Under the pieces are notes generated by a model. The model was given only the letters and a program-made list of their open reading frames with translations, did not search any database and was not told the DNA's origin. Below, piece by piece: positions 1 to 8,206 of a stretch of 64,000 bases of DNA (positions within the stretch are counted from its first letter, which is position 1; each line of letters opens with the position of its first letter). The position numbers and the translations under genes are program-made. Source of the DNA: an uncultured Microbacteriaceae bacterium (lineage in GTDB: Bacteria > Actinomycetota > Actinomycetes > Actinomycetales > Microbacteriaceae); the NCBI GenBank assembly GCA_934661165.1, contig CAKUJB010000001.1, positions 1-64,000 on the forward strand, read 5' to 3'.

Positions 1-87
1 GCCGAACATGATGTGGCGATGGGCGAGGGGGGTTCCGTCCGCCGGCAGCTCCTTCAGGCCGAGGATGATGGCCTCGATGAACGTCAC
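1..87 (-). CDS. 5' fragment of an unidentified gene, possibly UppP-like
   Basis: Only the first 29 codons lie in the window, running off the left edge from a GTG start. The opening residues (VTFIEAIILGL) resemble the N-terminus of undecaprenyl-diphosphatase UppP, which often follows an M20 peptidase in Microbacteriaceae. The next residues (KELPADGTPLAHRHIMFG) do not show the expected SSSAH-type motif. The start is 9 bp after the stop of the upstream M20 peptidase gene, so the two are probably one transcript. Function is uncertain: it could be a divergent or damaged UppP or something unrelated. Confidence 0.35.
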   Translation of the reverse strand, partial: MTFIEAIILGLKELPADGTPLAHRHIMFG

Positions 88-96
88 CGGATGAGG

Positions 97-1413
97 CTAC
101 TCGCCGAGCAGGAAGTCGGTGAGCACCGACGTGCCCCAGTCGAGCGCGTCGAGCGGGACGCGCTCGTCGATGCCGTGGAACATGGCTGGGAAGTCGAGGT
201 CCGGGCCGAGTCGCAGCGGCGCGAAGCCGTAGCCGCGGATCCCGAGCCGAGCGAGCGCCTTGTTGTCGGTCCCGCCCGACATGAGATACGGCAGCACGTG
301 CGCGCCCGGGTCGTGGCGCTGCAGCGTGCGCACCATGCGGTCGACGAGTTCGCCGCCGAACGCATTCTCCAGGCCGATGTCTCGGTGCAGGATCTCGAGC
401 ACGACGCCGCGCGGCAGCGTCGCCCTGATCTCCGCGATGACCTCGTCCTCCTGCCCCGGCAGGGTCCGGATGTCGATGAGTGCCTCGGCGCGCTCCGGGA
501 TGACGTTGTGCTTGTACCCGGCGCGCAGCACCGTGGGGTTGCTCGTCGTGCGGATCGTCGCCTGCAGGAAGCCGGCCGCGCTGCCCGTCGCGAGGATGAG
601 CGTGTCCGGGTCGGCGCCCGCCTGCGCCGGCAGCAGCTCGGCGAGTCGGGCGAGCAGCGCCTCGGTCGTCGTCGTGAGCCGCACCGGCCAGTCGAGGTGG
701 CCGATCCGCACGACGGCCTCCGCGAGCCGCGTCACCGCGTTGTCCCGGATGACCCGGGAGCCGTGCGCCGCGCGGCCCTCGGCGACGAGACGCGCCCATA
801 CGAGCGCCTTCTCCCCCGTCTGCAGCAGGTACGCGCGGTGGCCGGCGATGTCGACCGAGTAGCCGCCCACCTCGCTGATCGCCTCGGTCGCTCCCGCGAA
901 GAGCTCGGGTCGCTGCTCGACGGCCCAGTGGCTGCCGAGGACGCCGCCGTTCTCCTCGTCGGCGAAGAATGCGATGACGAGCTCGCGCTCCGGGAGCCGG
1001 CCGCCGTCGAGGATGTCGGCGAGCGACTGGACGATCATCGCGTCCATGTCCTTCATGTCGACCGCGCCGCGGCCCCAGAGGAGTCCGTCGCGGACCTCGC
1101 CGGCGAACGGGTCGACGTTCCAGCTGGCCGGATCGGCGGGGACGACGTCGGTGTGACCGTGCACGACGAGCGCGGGCTGCGACGGATCGCGACCCGGGAC
1201 GCGCGCCACGAGGCTCGTGCGCCGCGGCGCCGACTCGAAGTACTCGGGCCGCAGCCCCATGGCCTCGAGCCGTGCGCCGAGATACTCGGCGGCCTCCGCC
1301 TCGCCGTTGGCGTCGCCGCCGCCGCGATTCGAGGTGTCGAACCGGATGAGGTCGCGCGCGATCGTCGCGGTCGGGCTCAGCGCCGTCCCGTCCTCAGCTG
1401 GCTGCCCCGACAT
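97..1413 (-). CDS. M20 family zinc metallopeptidase
   Basis: A cytoplasmic hydrolase of the M20/ArgE/DapE superfamily, 438 residues, the usual length. Two zinc-site motifs are visible: HGHTDVVPAD near residue 88 and GRGAVDMKDMD near residue 115. The acidic pair of the active site follows in FFADEENGG near residue 150. The dimerisation domain lies in the middle, and the last metal ligand is in the C-terminal part (FPAMFHGIDE). Members remove amino acids or acyl groups from small peptides or amides; the substrate cannot be read here. The ATG is preceded by TAGCGT and only 6 nt, so translation is probably leaderless. There is no signal peptide. Confidence 0.88.
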   Translation of the reverse strand: MSGQPAEDGTALSPTATIARDLIRFDTSNRGGGDANGEAEAAEYLGARLEAMGLRPEYFESAPRRTSLVARVPGRDPSQPALVVHGHTDVVPADPASWNVDPFAGEVRDGLLWGRGAVDMKDMDAMIVQSLADILDGGRLPERELVIAFFADEENGGVLGSHWAVEQRPELFAGATEAISEVGGYSVDIAGHRAYLLQTGEKALVWARLVAEGRAAHGSRVIRDNAVTRLAEAVVRIGHLDWPVRLTTTTEALLARLAELLPAQAGADPDTLILATGSAAGFLQATIRTTSNPTVLRAGYKHNVIPERAEALIDIRTLPGQEDEVIAEIRATLPRGVVLEILHRDIGLENAFGGELVDRMVRTLQRHDPGAHVLPYLMSGGTDNKALARLGIRGYGFAPLRLGPDLDFPAMFHGIDERVPLDALDWGTSVLTDFLLGE

Positions 1414-1419
1414 GTCACC

Positions 1420-1425
1420 ACGCTA
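1420..1425 (-). promoter_or_regulatory. -10 element of a leaderless promoter (M20 peptidase)
   Basis: TAGCGT on the minus strand ends 6 nt before the ATG at 1413, and there is no Shine-Dalgarno. The transcript would begin at or next to the start codon. Confidence 0.5.
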
Positions 1426-1451
1426 GAGGCTCCGGCCCGGATTCGGGAGGG

Positions 1452-2513
1452 TCAGCGGCCCTCCGGCCGGGGAAGTCCCGCGGCCAGCTCGGCGTAGACC
1501 TCGCGCGCGTCGTCGAGGCGGGCGAGCGGCGCGCCCTGGCCGACCCACAGCGACAGCAGGTCACCGATGCCGCGACGGCCTGCCTCGGCGCGGAATCGGC
1601 CGGTGAGCCAGTTCTGGGCGGGGAAGGCCGCGATCGCGTCGGCCGCCTCGAGGGCGCGCACGGCGCGATTCGGCACGCCGCGGGACAGCCGTCCGCTCAT
1701 GGCTCGGGTGAGGACGGTCCCGTCGGCCGCCGTCGAGGCGATGCTGCGCCGGTGCGCGTCCGTCGCGGCGGACTGCCGGGTGCGGAGGAATGCGGTGCCG
1801 GCGACGATCCCCGAGGCGCCGAGCGCGAAGGCGGCAGCGACACCGCGACGGTCGGCGACCGCGCCCGCGGCAAGGACCGGCAGGCGCACCGCGTCGACGA
1901 CCTGCGGCACGAGCGCGAAGGTGCCGACGAGCGAGTCGGCGGGATCGCGCAGGAAGGACACCCGGTGTCCCGCCGCCTCCATCCCCGTCGCGACGACGGC
2001 GTCGACGCCGCTGACCTCGAGCGCGACGGCCTCCGCGACGGTCGTCGCCGTCCCGACGAGTCGGATGCCCGCGACGCGCGCGCGATCGACGAGCGAGTCG
2101 GAGGGCGTGCCGTAGACGAGGCTGAGCACGGCGGGCCGCGCCTCGAGGACGGCATCGAGCTGCTCGTCCGCGCTCGGCAGGTATCGCGCGGGCTCGGCGG
2201 GCACCTCGAGCCCGAGCTCGTCGAAGAACGGGCGCATCGCGGCGACCGCGGCCGCGAGGTCCGTCTGCCCCGGTCGGACCTCGTCGCCGGTCGGCAGCCA
2301 GAGGTTGAGCGCGAAGGGTCGCGCCGTCGCCGCACGAAGCGCGCCCGCGGTCTCGAGGATCCGTTCCGGGTCGTAGCCGTACAGCCCGTAGGAGCCCAGT
2401 CCCCCGAGCTCGCTCACGGTCGCCGTGAGCTCGATGGAGGACAGCCCGCCGAAGGCGCCGAGGACGATCGGCGAGTCGATCCCGAGGAGCTCGGTCAGCT
2501 GCACCGCGCTCAT
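1452..2513 (-). CDS. nitronate monooxygenase (NPD family)
   Basis: FMN-dependent TIM-barrel oxidoreductase of the 2-nitropropane dioxygenase/nitronate monooxygenase family, which oxidises propionate 3-nitronate or alkyl nitronates. The N-terminus has the family opening (LLGIDSPIVLGAFGG), followed by GGLGSYGLYGYDPE. Later come GTATTVAEAVALEVSGVDAVVATGMEAAGH (residues about 155-185) and the phosphate-binding strand AAGAVADRRGVAAAFALGASGIVAGTAFL. At 353 residues it is full length. Its ATG overlaps the stop of the DUF488 gene in an ATGA, so it is co-translated with that gene. True substrate unknown. Confidence 0.85.
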   Translation of the reverse strand: MSAVQLTELLGIDSPIVLGAFGGLSSIELTATVSELGGLGSYGLYGYDPERILETAGALRAATARPFALNLWLPTGDEVRPGQTDLAAAVAAMRPFFDELGLEVPAEPARYLPSADEQLDAVLEARPAVLSLVYGTPSDSLVDRARVAGIRLVGTATTVAEAVALEVSGVDAVVATGMEAAGHRVSFLRDPADSLVGTFALVPQVVDAVRLPVLAAGAVADRRGVAAAFALGASGIVAGTAFLRTRQSAATDAHRRSIASTAADGTVLTRAMSGRLSRGVPNRAVRALEAADAIAAFPAQNWLTGRFRAEAGRRGIGDLLSLWVGQGAPLARLDDAREVYAELAAGLPRPEGR

Positions 2514-2872
2514 GCCCGAGCGCCGTCGACATAGTCCCGGAGCACGGCCGCGTGGTTGATCTCGGGGTCGCGAGCGGCATACAGCAGCGTCGTCGTCGCG
2601 TGGGCATCGATGAGTGCGTGGAGCTCGTCGACGGCCGGGTTGCCGTCGAGCTCAATGCGGTAGCGGCCGGCGAACTCCTCGAGCCGCGCCGGGTCGTGGT
2701 CCCACCACGTCCGCAGCTCGGGACTCGGCGCGACGTCTTTGAGCCAGTGGTCGAGCGCGGCGCGCTCCCGCGAGACGCCCCGCGGCCACAGCCGATCGAC
2801 GAGCACCCGGCAGCCGTCCGCTGGATCGGGACCCGAGTAGATCCGCTTGATCCGCACGGTGTGGGCCGTCAT
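2510..2872 (-). CDS. DUF488 family protein (YeaO-like)
   Basis: A small protein of 120 residues with the DUF488 signature: IKRIYSGPDPADGCRVLVDRLWPRGVSRE near the start, then HWLKDVAPSPELRTWWDHDP and the TLLYAARDPEINHAAVLRDY block. The biochemical role of the family is not settled. I chose the ATG at 2872 because an AGGAGG Shine-Dalgarno lies 7 nt upstream; the frame is also open further upstream to 2941, but without such a site. The stop overlaps the next gene's start. Its 5' side faces the island's left boundary, 98 bp away. Confidence 0.82.
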   Translation of the reverse strand: MTAHTVRIKRIYSGPDPADGCRVLVDRLWPRGVSRERAALDHWLKDVAPSPELRTWWDHDPARLEEFAGRYRIELDGNPAVDELHALIDAHATTTLLYAARDPEINHAAVLRDYVDGARA

Positions 2873-2969
2873 GGCGCGCCTCCTGCCTCGGGTGCCCCGA
2901 TGCTCCGAGCGTACTCCCGCGGGGACCGGCCCTGGCGGCACGCGTCCTCAGGTCACCGGCGCCAAACGG

Positions 2970-3014
2970 CTCCGGCCCCTGAACTGGACTGAGCGTCCTG
3001 TTCAGGGGCCGGAG
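2970..3014 (-). terminator. orphan hairpin, probably the original tRNA-Leu terminator
   Basis: A perfect 15-bp inverted repeat (arms 2970-2984 and 3000-3014, 15-nt loop). It abuts the left 29-bp repeat of the island. On the minus strand it directly follows the tRNA 3' fragment. Before integration it would have stood 8 bp past the tRNA end, where a terminator is expected. No clear U-tract follows the stem. Confidence 0.6.
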
Positions 3015-3043
3015 CACCACTGTGCGCGAGGGGGGACTTGAAC
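3015..3043. repeat. left attachment repeat (displaced tRNA-Leu 3' end)
   Basis: 29 bp identical to 9403-9431 in the same orientation. It contains the last 21 bp of tRNA-Leu(GAG), from the T-loop to the discriminator base, plus 8 bp downstream. This is the usual place for integration by tyrosine recombinases. Identity ends abruptly on both sides. Confidence 0.85.
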
Positions 3044-3217
3044 TCGATCAGCCTTTCTCGCGCACAGATTCCGCGAAGTGCGTTCTGGCCCGTGTTTCCG
3101 GGCATCGCGGCCGATGCGCGTCCTGACGGAGTACGTCCAGCTACACGTCTCCGCAGAGCTGGTAGCACATGGTCTAGCACGTGAAAACTGCCGCCGTGAG
3201 AGGGGAACTGACTTCCC
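3044..3217. other. gene-free left edge of the island
   Basis: I see no gene here; the operon ends at 3218. An 11-bp inverted repeat pairs CTGTGCGCGAG (3020-3030, inside the att repeat) with CTCGCGCACAG (3057-3067). It may be a recombinase arm or core site, or a coincidental copy of the tRNA acceptor stem. Confidence 0.4.
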
Positions 3218-4354
3218 CTATGAACTGCCCAGCGAGTCGCCCGCACCCGAGGACTTCTCTTGTTGATATTGCTCCAGCGGATCGAGAAGTTTGATGTCAG
3301 TGACTTCGGTGACGCCCTCTTCGACACTGAGCTTGATCATGACCCGGACCGCTGCCTCGTCCTGCGCATGGAAGTAGTGATCATTCCAGTCCTCAAGGAG
3401 TTCCACGCCAGAACCCTCATCCATGAACCAGTCGGACTTAGCGACGAAACCCTCGAAGTAGACCGTTGCTTCCGCGGTCGCGATTACTAGGTCACCGCTC
3501 GTAACAAGCTCAAACTCAGACTGCTGCTCGATATCGGAGATCGTGGCGTCCTCGAGTCCCGGAGCCGAGAACTGAACGAACTCGGGGTAGTCGTAGTCAC
3601 CGCCGTACACCATTTGCAGCGACACGCTCTCTCCCACGAGAGAAAGGAGTGCATTCGTTGCTGCTGTCGCGAGGGCTGCCTCACGTTCCGCTTGCTCTGT
3701 TGCCGCCACAAGAGCGTCAACTTGTTGCTTCGCCGCCCAGACATTCTTCGCCAGCTGCACGGTTGCATGCTCGCCGGGTAGGCGGAGCACATCTTCGACA
3801 AGATCCGGGTGGAAGCCCTTCCCGTCCTCGGCAAGGAAGCCAGTATCTGCAGTCACGAAAATCACCGTGTCCTCGGCGCGGCTGGCGGCTGCGCGGCTGA
3901 GCAGGCTCTCCCAGATCACGGCGTCGCGGAAGCCAGCCGATGCATGATCAGTACCGACCGCGTGAAACGGTCGGCGACGCTCAAGGTCGCGCGCCACGAG
4001 TCTCTCAAGCGCGATGCCTGGCACAGGAGCGAGCGCAACCCCGGGCCGACTGAGCAAGTCGTCAAAGTTTGCATCGATCTGCTCCGCGAGCCGGTCGAAC
4101 GCCTCCCTTAGCTGACTCGCTGGCAGGTGCATCGACGCGCCCAGCCGTGCTGCGCGATCGACCACTGCATCCGCTTCTCCACGGGTTACGAGTAGCTCCT
4201 CGCGCTGCTGACGTCGGAGTTCCTGAAGCACAACAACCGGATAGACCACTTCGCAGTGGCCTGCCGAGGCGAGGGTGAGCAGGGCTGGTCCGGCCCCGGA
4301 CATCAGCCATAGATCGCGATGGACAGCATTGGAGTCGAGAACGACGACGATCAT
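3218..4354 (-). CDS. PIN-like domain protein with unknown C-terminal domain
   Basis: 378 residues. The N-terminal half is a PIN-like (DUF4935-type) ribonuclease fold: D7 in VVLDSN, E45 in VVLQELRRQ, an acidic patch around VGTDHASAGFRDAVIWESLL, and IFVTADTGFL as the last conserved strand. These acidic residues would bind the metal. From about residue 200 a helical linker (AEREAALATAATNALLSL) leads into a beta-rich C-terminal domain that I do not recognise; it may sense a ligand or partner. It is the last gene of the island operon, and its ATG overlaps the PP2C stop in an ATGA. Nuclease activity is inferred from fold and residues only. Confidence 0.75.
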   Translation of the reverse strand: MIVVVLDSNAVHRDLWLMSGAGPALLTLASAGHCEVVYPVVVLQELRRQQREELLVTRGEADAVVDRAARLGASMHLPASQLREAFDRLAEQIDANFDDLLSRPGVALAPVPGIALERLVARDLERRRPFHAVGTDHASAGFRDAVIWESLLSRAAASRAEDTVIFVTADTGFLAEDGKGFHPDLVEDVLRLPGEHATVQLAKNVWAAKQQVDALVAATEQAEREAALATAATNALLSLVGESVSLQMVYGGDYDYPEFVQFSAPGLEDATISDIEQQSEFELVTSGDLVIATAEATVYFEGFVAKSDWFMDEGSGVELLEDWNDHYFHAQDEAAVRVMIKLSVEEGVTEVTDIKLLDPLEQYQQEKSSGAGDSLGSS

Positions 4355-5319
4355 GGTTGCGCCTCCCTCGGATTGGTACCTGCGGGTTCAGCGGGCTCAT
4401 CATCGTTGCTCGTCGAGTCCTGTGCCAGGGCGATCAGGACGAGCGAGCAGTCGTCGTGGGTGCGGGGCACGATGACGTCGCGGAGGGTTTCGGCGAGTTG
4501 CTCGTGCATTGTCTCGGTGGGTAGATCGCGGCAGGCCTGCAGCAGCTTCGAGCAGGCACCAGCCATAGTGCGGGTGCTTCGTATGTAGAGGGAGGCCTCC
4601 GGACCGTCAGACATCATTACGAAGCCCGTCACCGCCCGGGAGGACGTCGTCACCCGGCCCCGGTAGACGCGAATCGAGCCAGCAGCATCGCGGGAGGTGA
4701 TGAACTTCGTTTCGTTGATGAACTCACCGTTGTCGGGGATGCCGAGTGCTCGGACGACCCGAGTTCCGCCCTTGAGGACGTGCTCCACACCGATGACACC
4801 GTCGCCGAGGTGCAGCGTGATGAAGCGGTCGCCGCGTACTGCCACCACGAGCAAAGTCGCGGCCAGATCACGGACATCGCACTTGATCAAGGGTTCAGCG
4901 CTGCGGTCGGGTAGGTCGAGCCGGGCTCGGTCGTCGGCGGAGACATCGAGCCCTTTGGCGGCACTCGTGACCAGGGCATTCAGTAGATCGGTAGCCAAGC
5001 TCGCCCGCAATGTGCCCAGGTTGTTCGTCGCCCGGAACAGTTGATCGAACTGCTGAGCGACCAAGCGCGACGCAAGATCGGCCAGGATCTCCGCGCCGTA
5101 GTGTGACAACTTCGCCGAGCCTGCGCCATCGGCGAGGGATCCCACCACGGTCCCATCGGAGTCCGCCAAGACCGCAACGTGGTCCTGACACGGGACCGAG
5201 GCATCAGCGTGAGAGCGCCCCTGATGTCGTGCGGATGCGAAGCGCCACTCGATGGCGTCGAGCGCCTCCTCGCGTGAAGGAGGTTCCAGTTTGCTCCTCA
5301 GAACTTGAAGTCCGACCAT
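4351..5319 (-). CDS. PP2C-family protein phosphatase (YegK/TerY-P type)
   Basis: 322 residues, metal-dependent Ser/Thr phosphatase of the PP2C_2 type. Motifs in order: CQDHVAVLAD and SLADGAGSAKLSHYGA (metal and phosphate site, residues about 44-75), ATLLVVAV, LHLGDGVIGVE, MMSDGPE and the terminal THDDCSLVLIAL. The CQD and ADGAGSAK forms are typical of phosphatases paired with YegI-like kinases and YegL/TerY VWA proteins. It would reverse the phosphorylation made by the kinase at 6012-7574. Its start lies 22 bp inside the VWA gene, and its stop overlaps the following PIN gene, so translation is probably coupled. Confidence 0.85.
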   Translation of the reverse strand: MVGLQVLRSKLEPPSREEALDAIEWRFASARHQGRSHADASVPCQDHVAVLADSDGTVVGSLADGAGSAKLSHYGAEILADLASRLVAQQFDQLFRATNNLGTLRASLATDLLNALVTSAAKGLDVSADDRARLDLPDRSAEPLIKCDVRDLAATLLVVAVRGDRFITLHLGDGVIGVEHVLKGGTRVVRALGIPDNGEFINETKFITSRDAAGSIRVYRGRVTTSSRAVTGFVMMSDGPEASLYIRSTRTMAGACSKLLQACRDLPTETMHEQLAETLRDVIVPRTHDDCSLVLIALAQDSTSNDDEPAEPAGTNPREAQP

Positions 5320-5981
5320 GACTTGATCCCGTCCACGTCGATCGGGACGCCGTCACCCGGCGTCGACTGCGAGACCCGAGACACCGAGGCGCTCAGCCAC
5401 GAGAAGAAAGACTGGAAGTTGAGACCCTGAAGCTTGAACGCCGGGCGTGGAGCGCTGAAGCGGTTCAGGGTTGCCATGTCAGCACTAGCCCCGATGCCGA
5501 TCGGGAACACGACGAGCTTCCGGTCTGCGGCAAGCTGCTGGACGCGGCCGACCTGTGCGTCTAGGACCGACGCGGAGCCGGTCGGCTGCCCATCGGTCAT
5601 GAGCACGAGCCACGGCTGGTAGTAGTCGACACCGTTGTCCTTGTACGCCTGCTTCCGCTCGTCGAGCAGGTCGAGGGAGAGTTTCACCGCTTCCCCGAGC
5701 GGCGTGTCCCCGGTCGCACGCAGGACCGGCGGCCGCGACTGCGTCGCAACCGTTTGGAAGTCGGTCTCCTTCTGCACGGGGCCGAACGTGACGATGCTGA
5801 TCTCGGCACTGTACTTCGCGATCTCGTCCTGGTTGATCGCCTGATAGAAGGAGGCGACGCCGGAGTTGAGCTCCTGGATGGGCGCGCCGCTCATCGAGCC
5901 GGATGCGTCGAGGCAGAGGCTGATTGCGACGCGGGAGGTTGGGTTGTCTACGAGGTCGTCGAGATCGATCAAGCTGGCCAT
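5298..5981 (-). CDS. VWA-domain protein (TerY/YegL-like)
   Basis: 227 residues, almost entirely one von Willebrand factor A domain. The MIDAS metal site is complete: DASGSMSG near residue 25, the Thr in GDTPLGEA near residue 92, and MTDGQPTGS near residue 128. There is no signal peptide or membrane segment, so it is cytoplasmic. In TerY-P triads such a protein is encoded with a PP2C phosphatase and a kinase, as here, and is thought to act as a regulated metal-dependent adaptor. The ATG is preceded by AAGGA 9 nt upstream, within the only real gap (30 bp) of the operon. Confidence 0.88.
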   Translation of the reverse strand: MASLIDLDDLVDNPTSRVAISLCLDASGSMSGAPIQELNSGVASFYQAINQDEIAKYSAEISIVTFGPVQKETDFQTVATQSRPPVLRATGDTPLGEAVKLSLDLLDERKQAYKDNGVDYYQPWLVLMTDGQPTGSASVLDAQVGRVQQLAADRKLVVFPIGIGASADMATLNRFSAPRPAFKLQGLNFQSFFSWLSASVSRVSQSTPGDGVPIDVDGIKSWSDFKF

Positions 5982-6011
5982 GGTTGGTTCCTTCTGTCGT
6001 GTTGGTCCGGT

Positions 6012-7574
6012 CTATCTACCCGCGGAGGCGATAGCAGAGATGATGAGGATCGCGATGAGGATCCCGAAGCCCCATCCGAAGATCGCGCCCCATGGCACGT
6101 TGCTCTTCGCGGGTTGCGGAGTGACCTTGGAGGCGGTCGACGACTTCGTAACCGATGGCGTCGTTTTCGCGAGAGAGGCGTGATGCCGGCAGTAGCCGCC
6201 ACGCTCGTCGTGCATCCACTTGGCGGCCATGTAGCCGCACTGCTTGCAGCCGACCTGACGCCAGCAATCGTCGCAGTACTGAGCGCGGCCGCGGGTCGGT
6301 GTGAAGGTTTTGCCGCACACCGGGTTGTTACACTGAATGGCCTGCTTGAGAGACGAGCCGTAGCTCCGGCCGCCGCCCGTCGACGCGTAGCCACCGGCCC
6401 GCGCGGTGGCCCGAACTCGAGGTCGACGGACGTGAAGATCGCAGAAGATGTAGAGGTTCTCCTCAGCAGGGATGAACTTGTTCGTGCACCCCTCGTACTT
6501 GCATTGCTTCATCTTCCGGCGCGTCGGGAAGATGTCCATGGCCATCGGGTCGTTCCTAAGCATGTTGTCGGCGCTGCTCAGGTAGCCGTTGAATAACTCT
6601 GCCCACTCGGTGGTCGAATACCTCCTCTGAGGTGTGAAGTGGGAGCCGCCCTTCTTGAAGGTCTCTGCGAAGGCCTCTCGGACTTTGTAGGTCATGTGGT
6701 TCCAGATGAAGCCCCACTTGCCAGGGGGAACCACGTCGTCTTTGCCCTCGTAGGCGAAGACGCCTGCCTTGATGTTCTCGGCGGGAGAGCCGCCGCCGAC
6801 AGCCGAATAGGGTGGCTTGCCGGGCATCATGATCATGAAGAGCAGCGTCGCGATGGCGAAGTTCTCCATCTCCTGCGTCCGCAGGAAGGTCTTGAAGTCC
6901 TTGCCGCTCACTTCGGGCGGTGTGAAGTTCGCCGTGCCGACGGAGCACGGGTACCCCTCGATCTGGTAGCTGTCGCAGTCGACGAAGTACACCTCTGTGG
7001 GCGATACCACGAGGATGTTCGCAGCATTGATGTCGCCAAGGATGACCCGGCGGTCGTTCAGGTAGCGGATCTTGTCGAGGATGGTGAGGCACAGCCTGAT
7101 GGTGTCCTTCCGGGTCCACCTGGGGAACTTCGTCGGCAGGAGCATCGGCATGAAGACCGATTTGCTCAACTCGACGCCCTTCGCCTGCGGCATGAGGTAC
7201 CCGATGAACTCGTTCGACGAGTTAAAGAGGATGGCCTCGGGGAAGCAGATGCCGGCATAGCGGATCGGCTTCGAGATCATGGTTCGCAGCTTGGCGAGGC
7301 GATCACTGGTTATCTTGTCCCGCTTGTAGATCTTCGCGACGTACCCGCTTGCGTTCGTGGTGAAGACCGCTCCTTCGCCACCCTCGGCGAGCTTCTCAGC
7401 GACGACGATCTGGCGCTGCATGGTCCCGTCGTCTGCGACGACAGTCGTGTTGACGCGCGCGCCCTTCGCCACCTGCTCGCCAGGTACTTCGCCTCGGACT
7501 GGCAATACTTTGCCCGGCGCGGCGATGCGTGCCACATGGGCGAAACGCGGGGCTTCTGGAACCGTCATCGTCAT
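6012..7574 (-). CDS. YegI-like protein kinase with zinc clusters and C-terminal membrane helix
   Basis: 520 residues from the ATG at 7574, chosen because it overlaps the upstream PIN stop in an ATGA; 7604 is an alternative. The kinase domain covers residues about 40-330: glycine loop EGGEGAVF, ATP lysine in VAKIYK, catalytic loop GDINAANILV and metal-binding VDCDSYQI, all as in YegI kinases. Three zinc clusters follow: CX4C...CX2H (about 358-381), CX4C...CX2C (about 415-437) and CX2C...CX2H (about 443-465). Between the first two is a GGGRSYG segment. Hydrophobic residues about 495-516 form one C-terminal membrane helix. YegI has a helix-hairpin-helix tail instead. Substrates unknown. Confidence 0.85.
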   Translation of the reverse strand: MTMTVPEAPRFAHVARIAAPGKVLPVRGEVPGEQVAKGARVNTTVVADDGTMQRQIVVAEKLAEGGEGAVFTTNASGYVAKIYKRDKITSDRLAKLRTMISKPIRYAGICFPEAILFNSSNEFIGYLMPQAKGVELSKSVFMPMLLPTKFPRWTRKDTIRLCLTILDKIRYLNDRRVILGDINAANILVVSPTEVYFVDCDSYQIEGYPCSVGTANFTPPEVSGKDFKTFLRTQEMENFAIATLLFMIMMPGKPPYSAVGGGSPAENIKAGVFAYEGKDDVVPPGKWGFIWNHMTYKVREAFAETFKKGGSHFTPQRRYSTTEWAELFNGYLSSADNMLRNDPMAMDIFPTRRKMKQCKYEGCTNKFIPAEENLYIFCDLHVRRPRVRATARAGGYASTGGGRSYGSSLKQAIQCNNPVCGKTFTPTRGRAQYCDDCWRQVGCKQCGYMAAKWMHDERGGYCRHHASLAKTTPSVTKSSTASKVTPQPAKSNVPWGAIFGWGFGILIAILIISAIASAGR

Positions 7575-8206
7575 GACTTGCGCAGCCCGACTCGCTCCCA
7601 CCACGGCTCCGGCGTTGCCACGGGCGCTGCGGGCGCCACCCTCGAGCTAGCTGCTCTGGGCATGGACGTGCTCTTCGGGCCGTCGGTCCGAAGCAGATTT
7701 GAGAAAGCTTCCACCCGACCGCTTCCCGCTACGCGCGAGACGACCATGGTCTGACCCCTACGAGGGCGGACCGACTCGAACTCGACGATGCGTTGGAGGT
7801 CCTTCGCGAGAGCTCGGTCCTGGGTGATGAAGTGGAGGTTCGCTTGCGTGCGGAACTTCAGGGCCACTGACAGGAGGACGGCATCGGCGAAGGGGTCGTT
7901 CGCGTCGCCGGCGACTTCGACCGTGCCGGTCTTGACGAGAGGGATCAGCTTCGCCAGCGTGTACTTTGCACGCTCGGCCAGGCCCTCCTTTTGAGTAGAA
8001 CGAGAGTGCTTCACGAGTTCCTCGTGATTCCTCGCCGCGAGGATCAGTCGGCCGGTCCCCGAGAGGCGAGGTATCTCGTGTGACCAGAACGTCGCTTCCT
8101 TTCCAGCGTCCAAGATGATCTGCTCACCCTTGCGATCGTCACCCTTCCAGCACGCTACGAGGAGGGCCGAGGTATCGAGGAAGATCAGCGTGCTCGTCCG
8201 CGTCAT
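7571..8206 (-). CDS. PIN-domain protein (putative ribonuclease)
   Basis: 211 residues. The PIN fold is read from D11 in IFLDTSALL, an acidic pair in the second helix region (RNHEELV), the conserved NDPFADAVLLSVAL block near residue 105 and FITQDRALAKDL near residue 130. The last 60 residues are Ser/Pro/Arg-rich and look disordered. Unlike VapC of toxin-antitoxin pairs, it has no small antitoxin gene beside it. It lies between the RGG-like protein gene (4-bp ATGA overlap at its start) and the kinase gene (4-bp overlap at its end). RNA cleavage is inferred from the fold. Confidence 0.75.
   Translation of the reverse strand: MTRTSTLIFLDTSALLVACWKGDDRKGEQIILDAGKEATFWSHEIPRLSGTGRLILAARNHEELVKHSRSTQKEGLAERAKYTLAKLIPLVKTGTVEVAGDANDPFADAVLLSVALKFRTQANLHFITQDRALAKDLQRIVEFESVRPRRGQTMVVSRVAGSGRVEAFSNLLRTDGPKSTSMPRAASSRVAPAAPVATPEPWWERVGLRKS

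Noticed and set aside
2953..3327. A 124-codon minus-strand frame crossing the left island edge
   Set aside because: It spans the hairpin, the att repeat and the PIN gene in another frame and matches nothing.
7571..8206. VapC toxin of a toxin-antitoxin pair
   Set aside because: No small antitoxin gene precedes it. The gene is longer than VapC and fixed inside a kinase/phosphatase operon.
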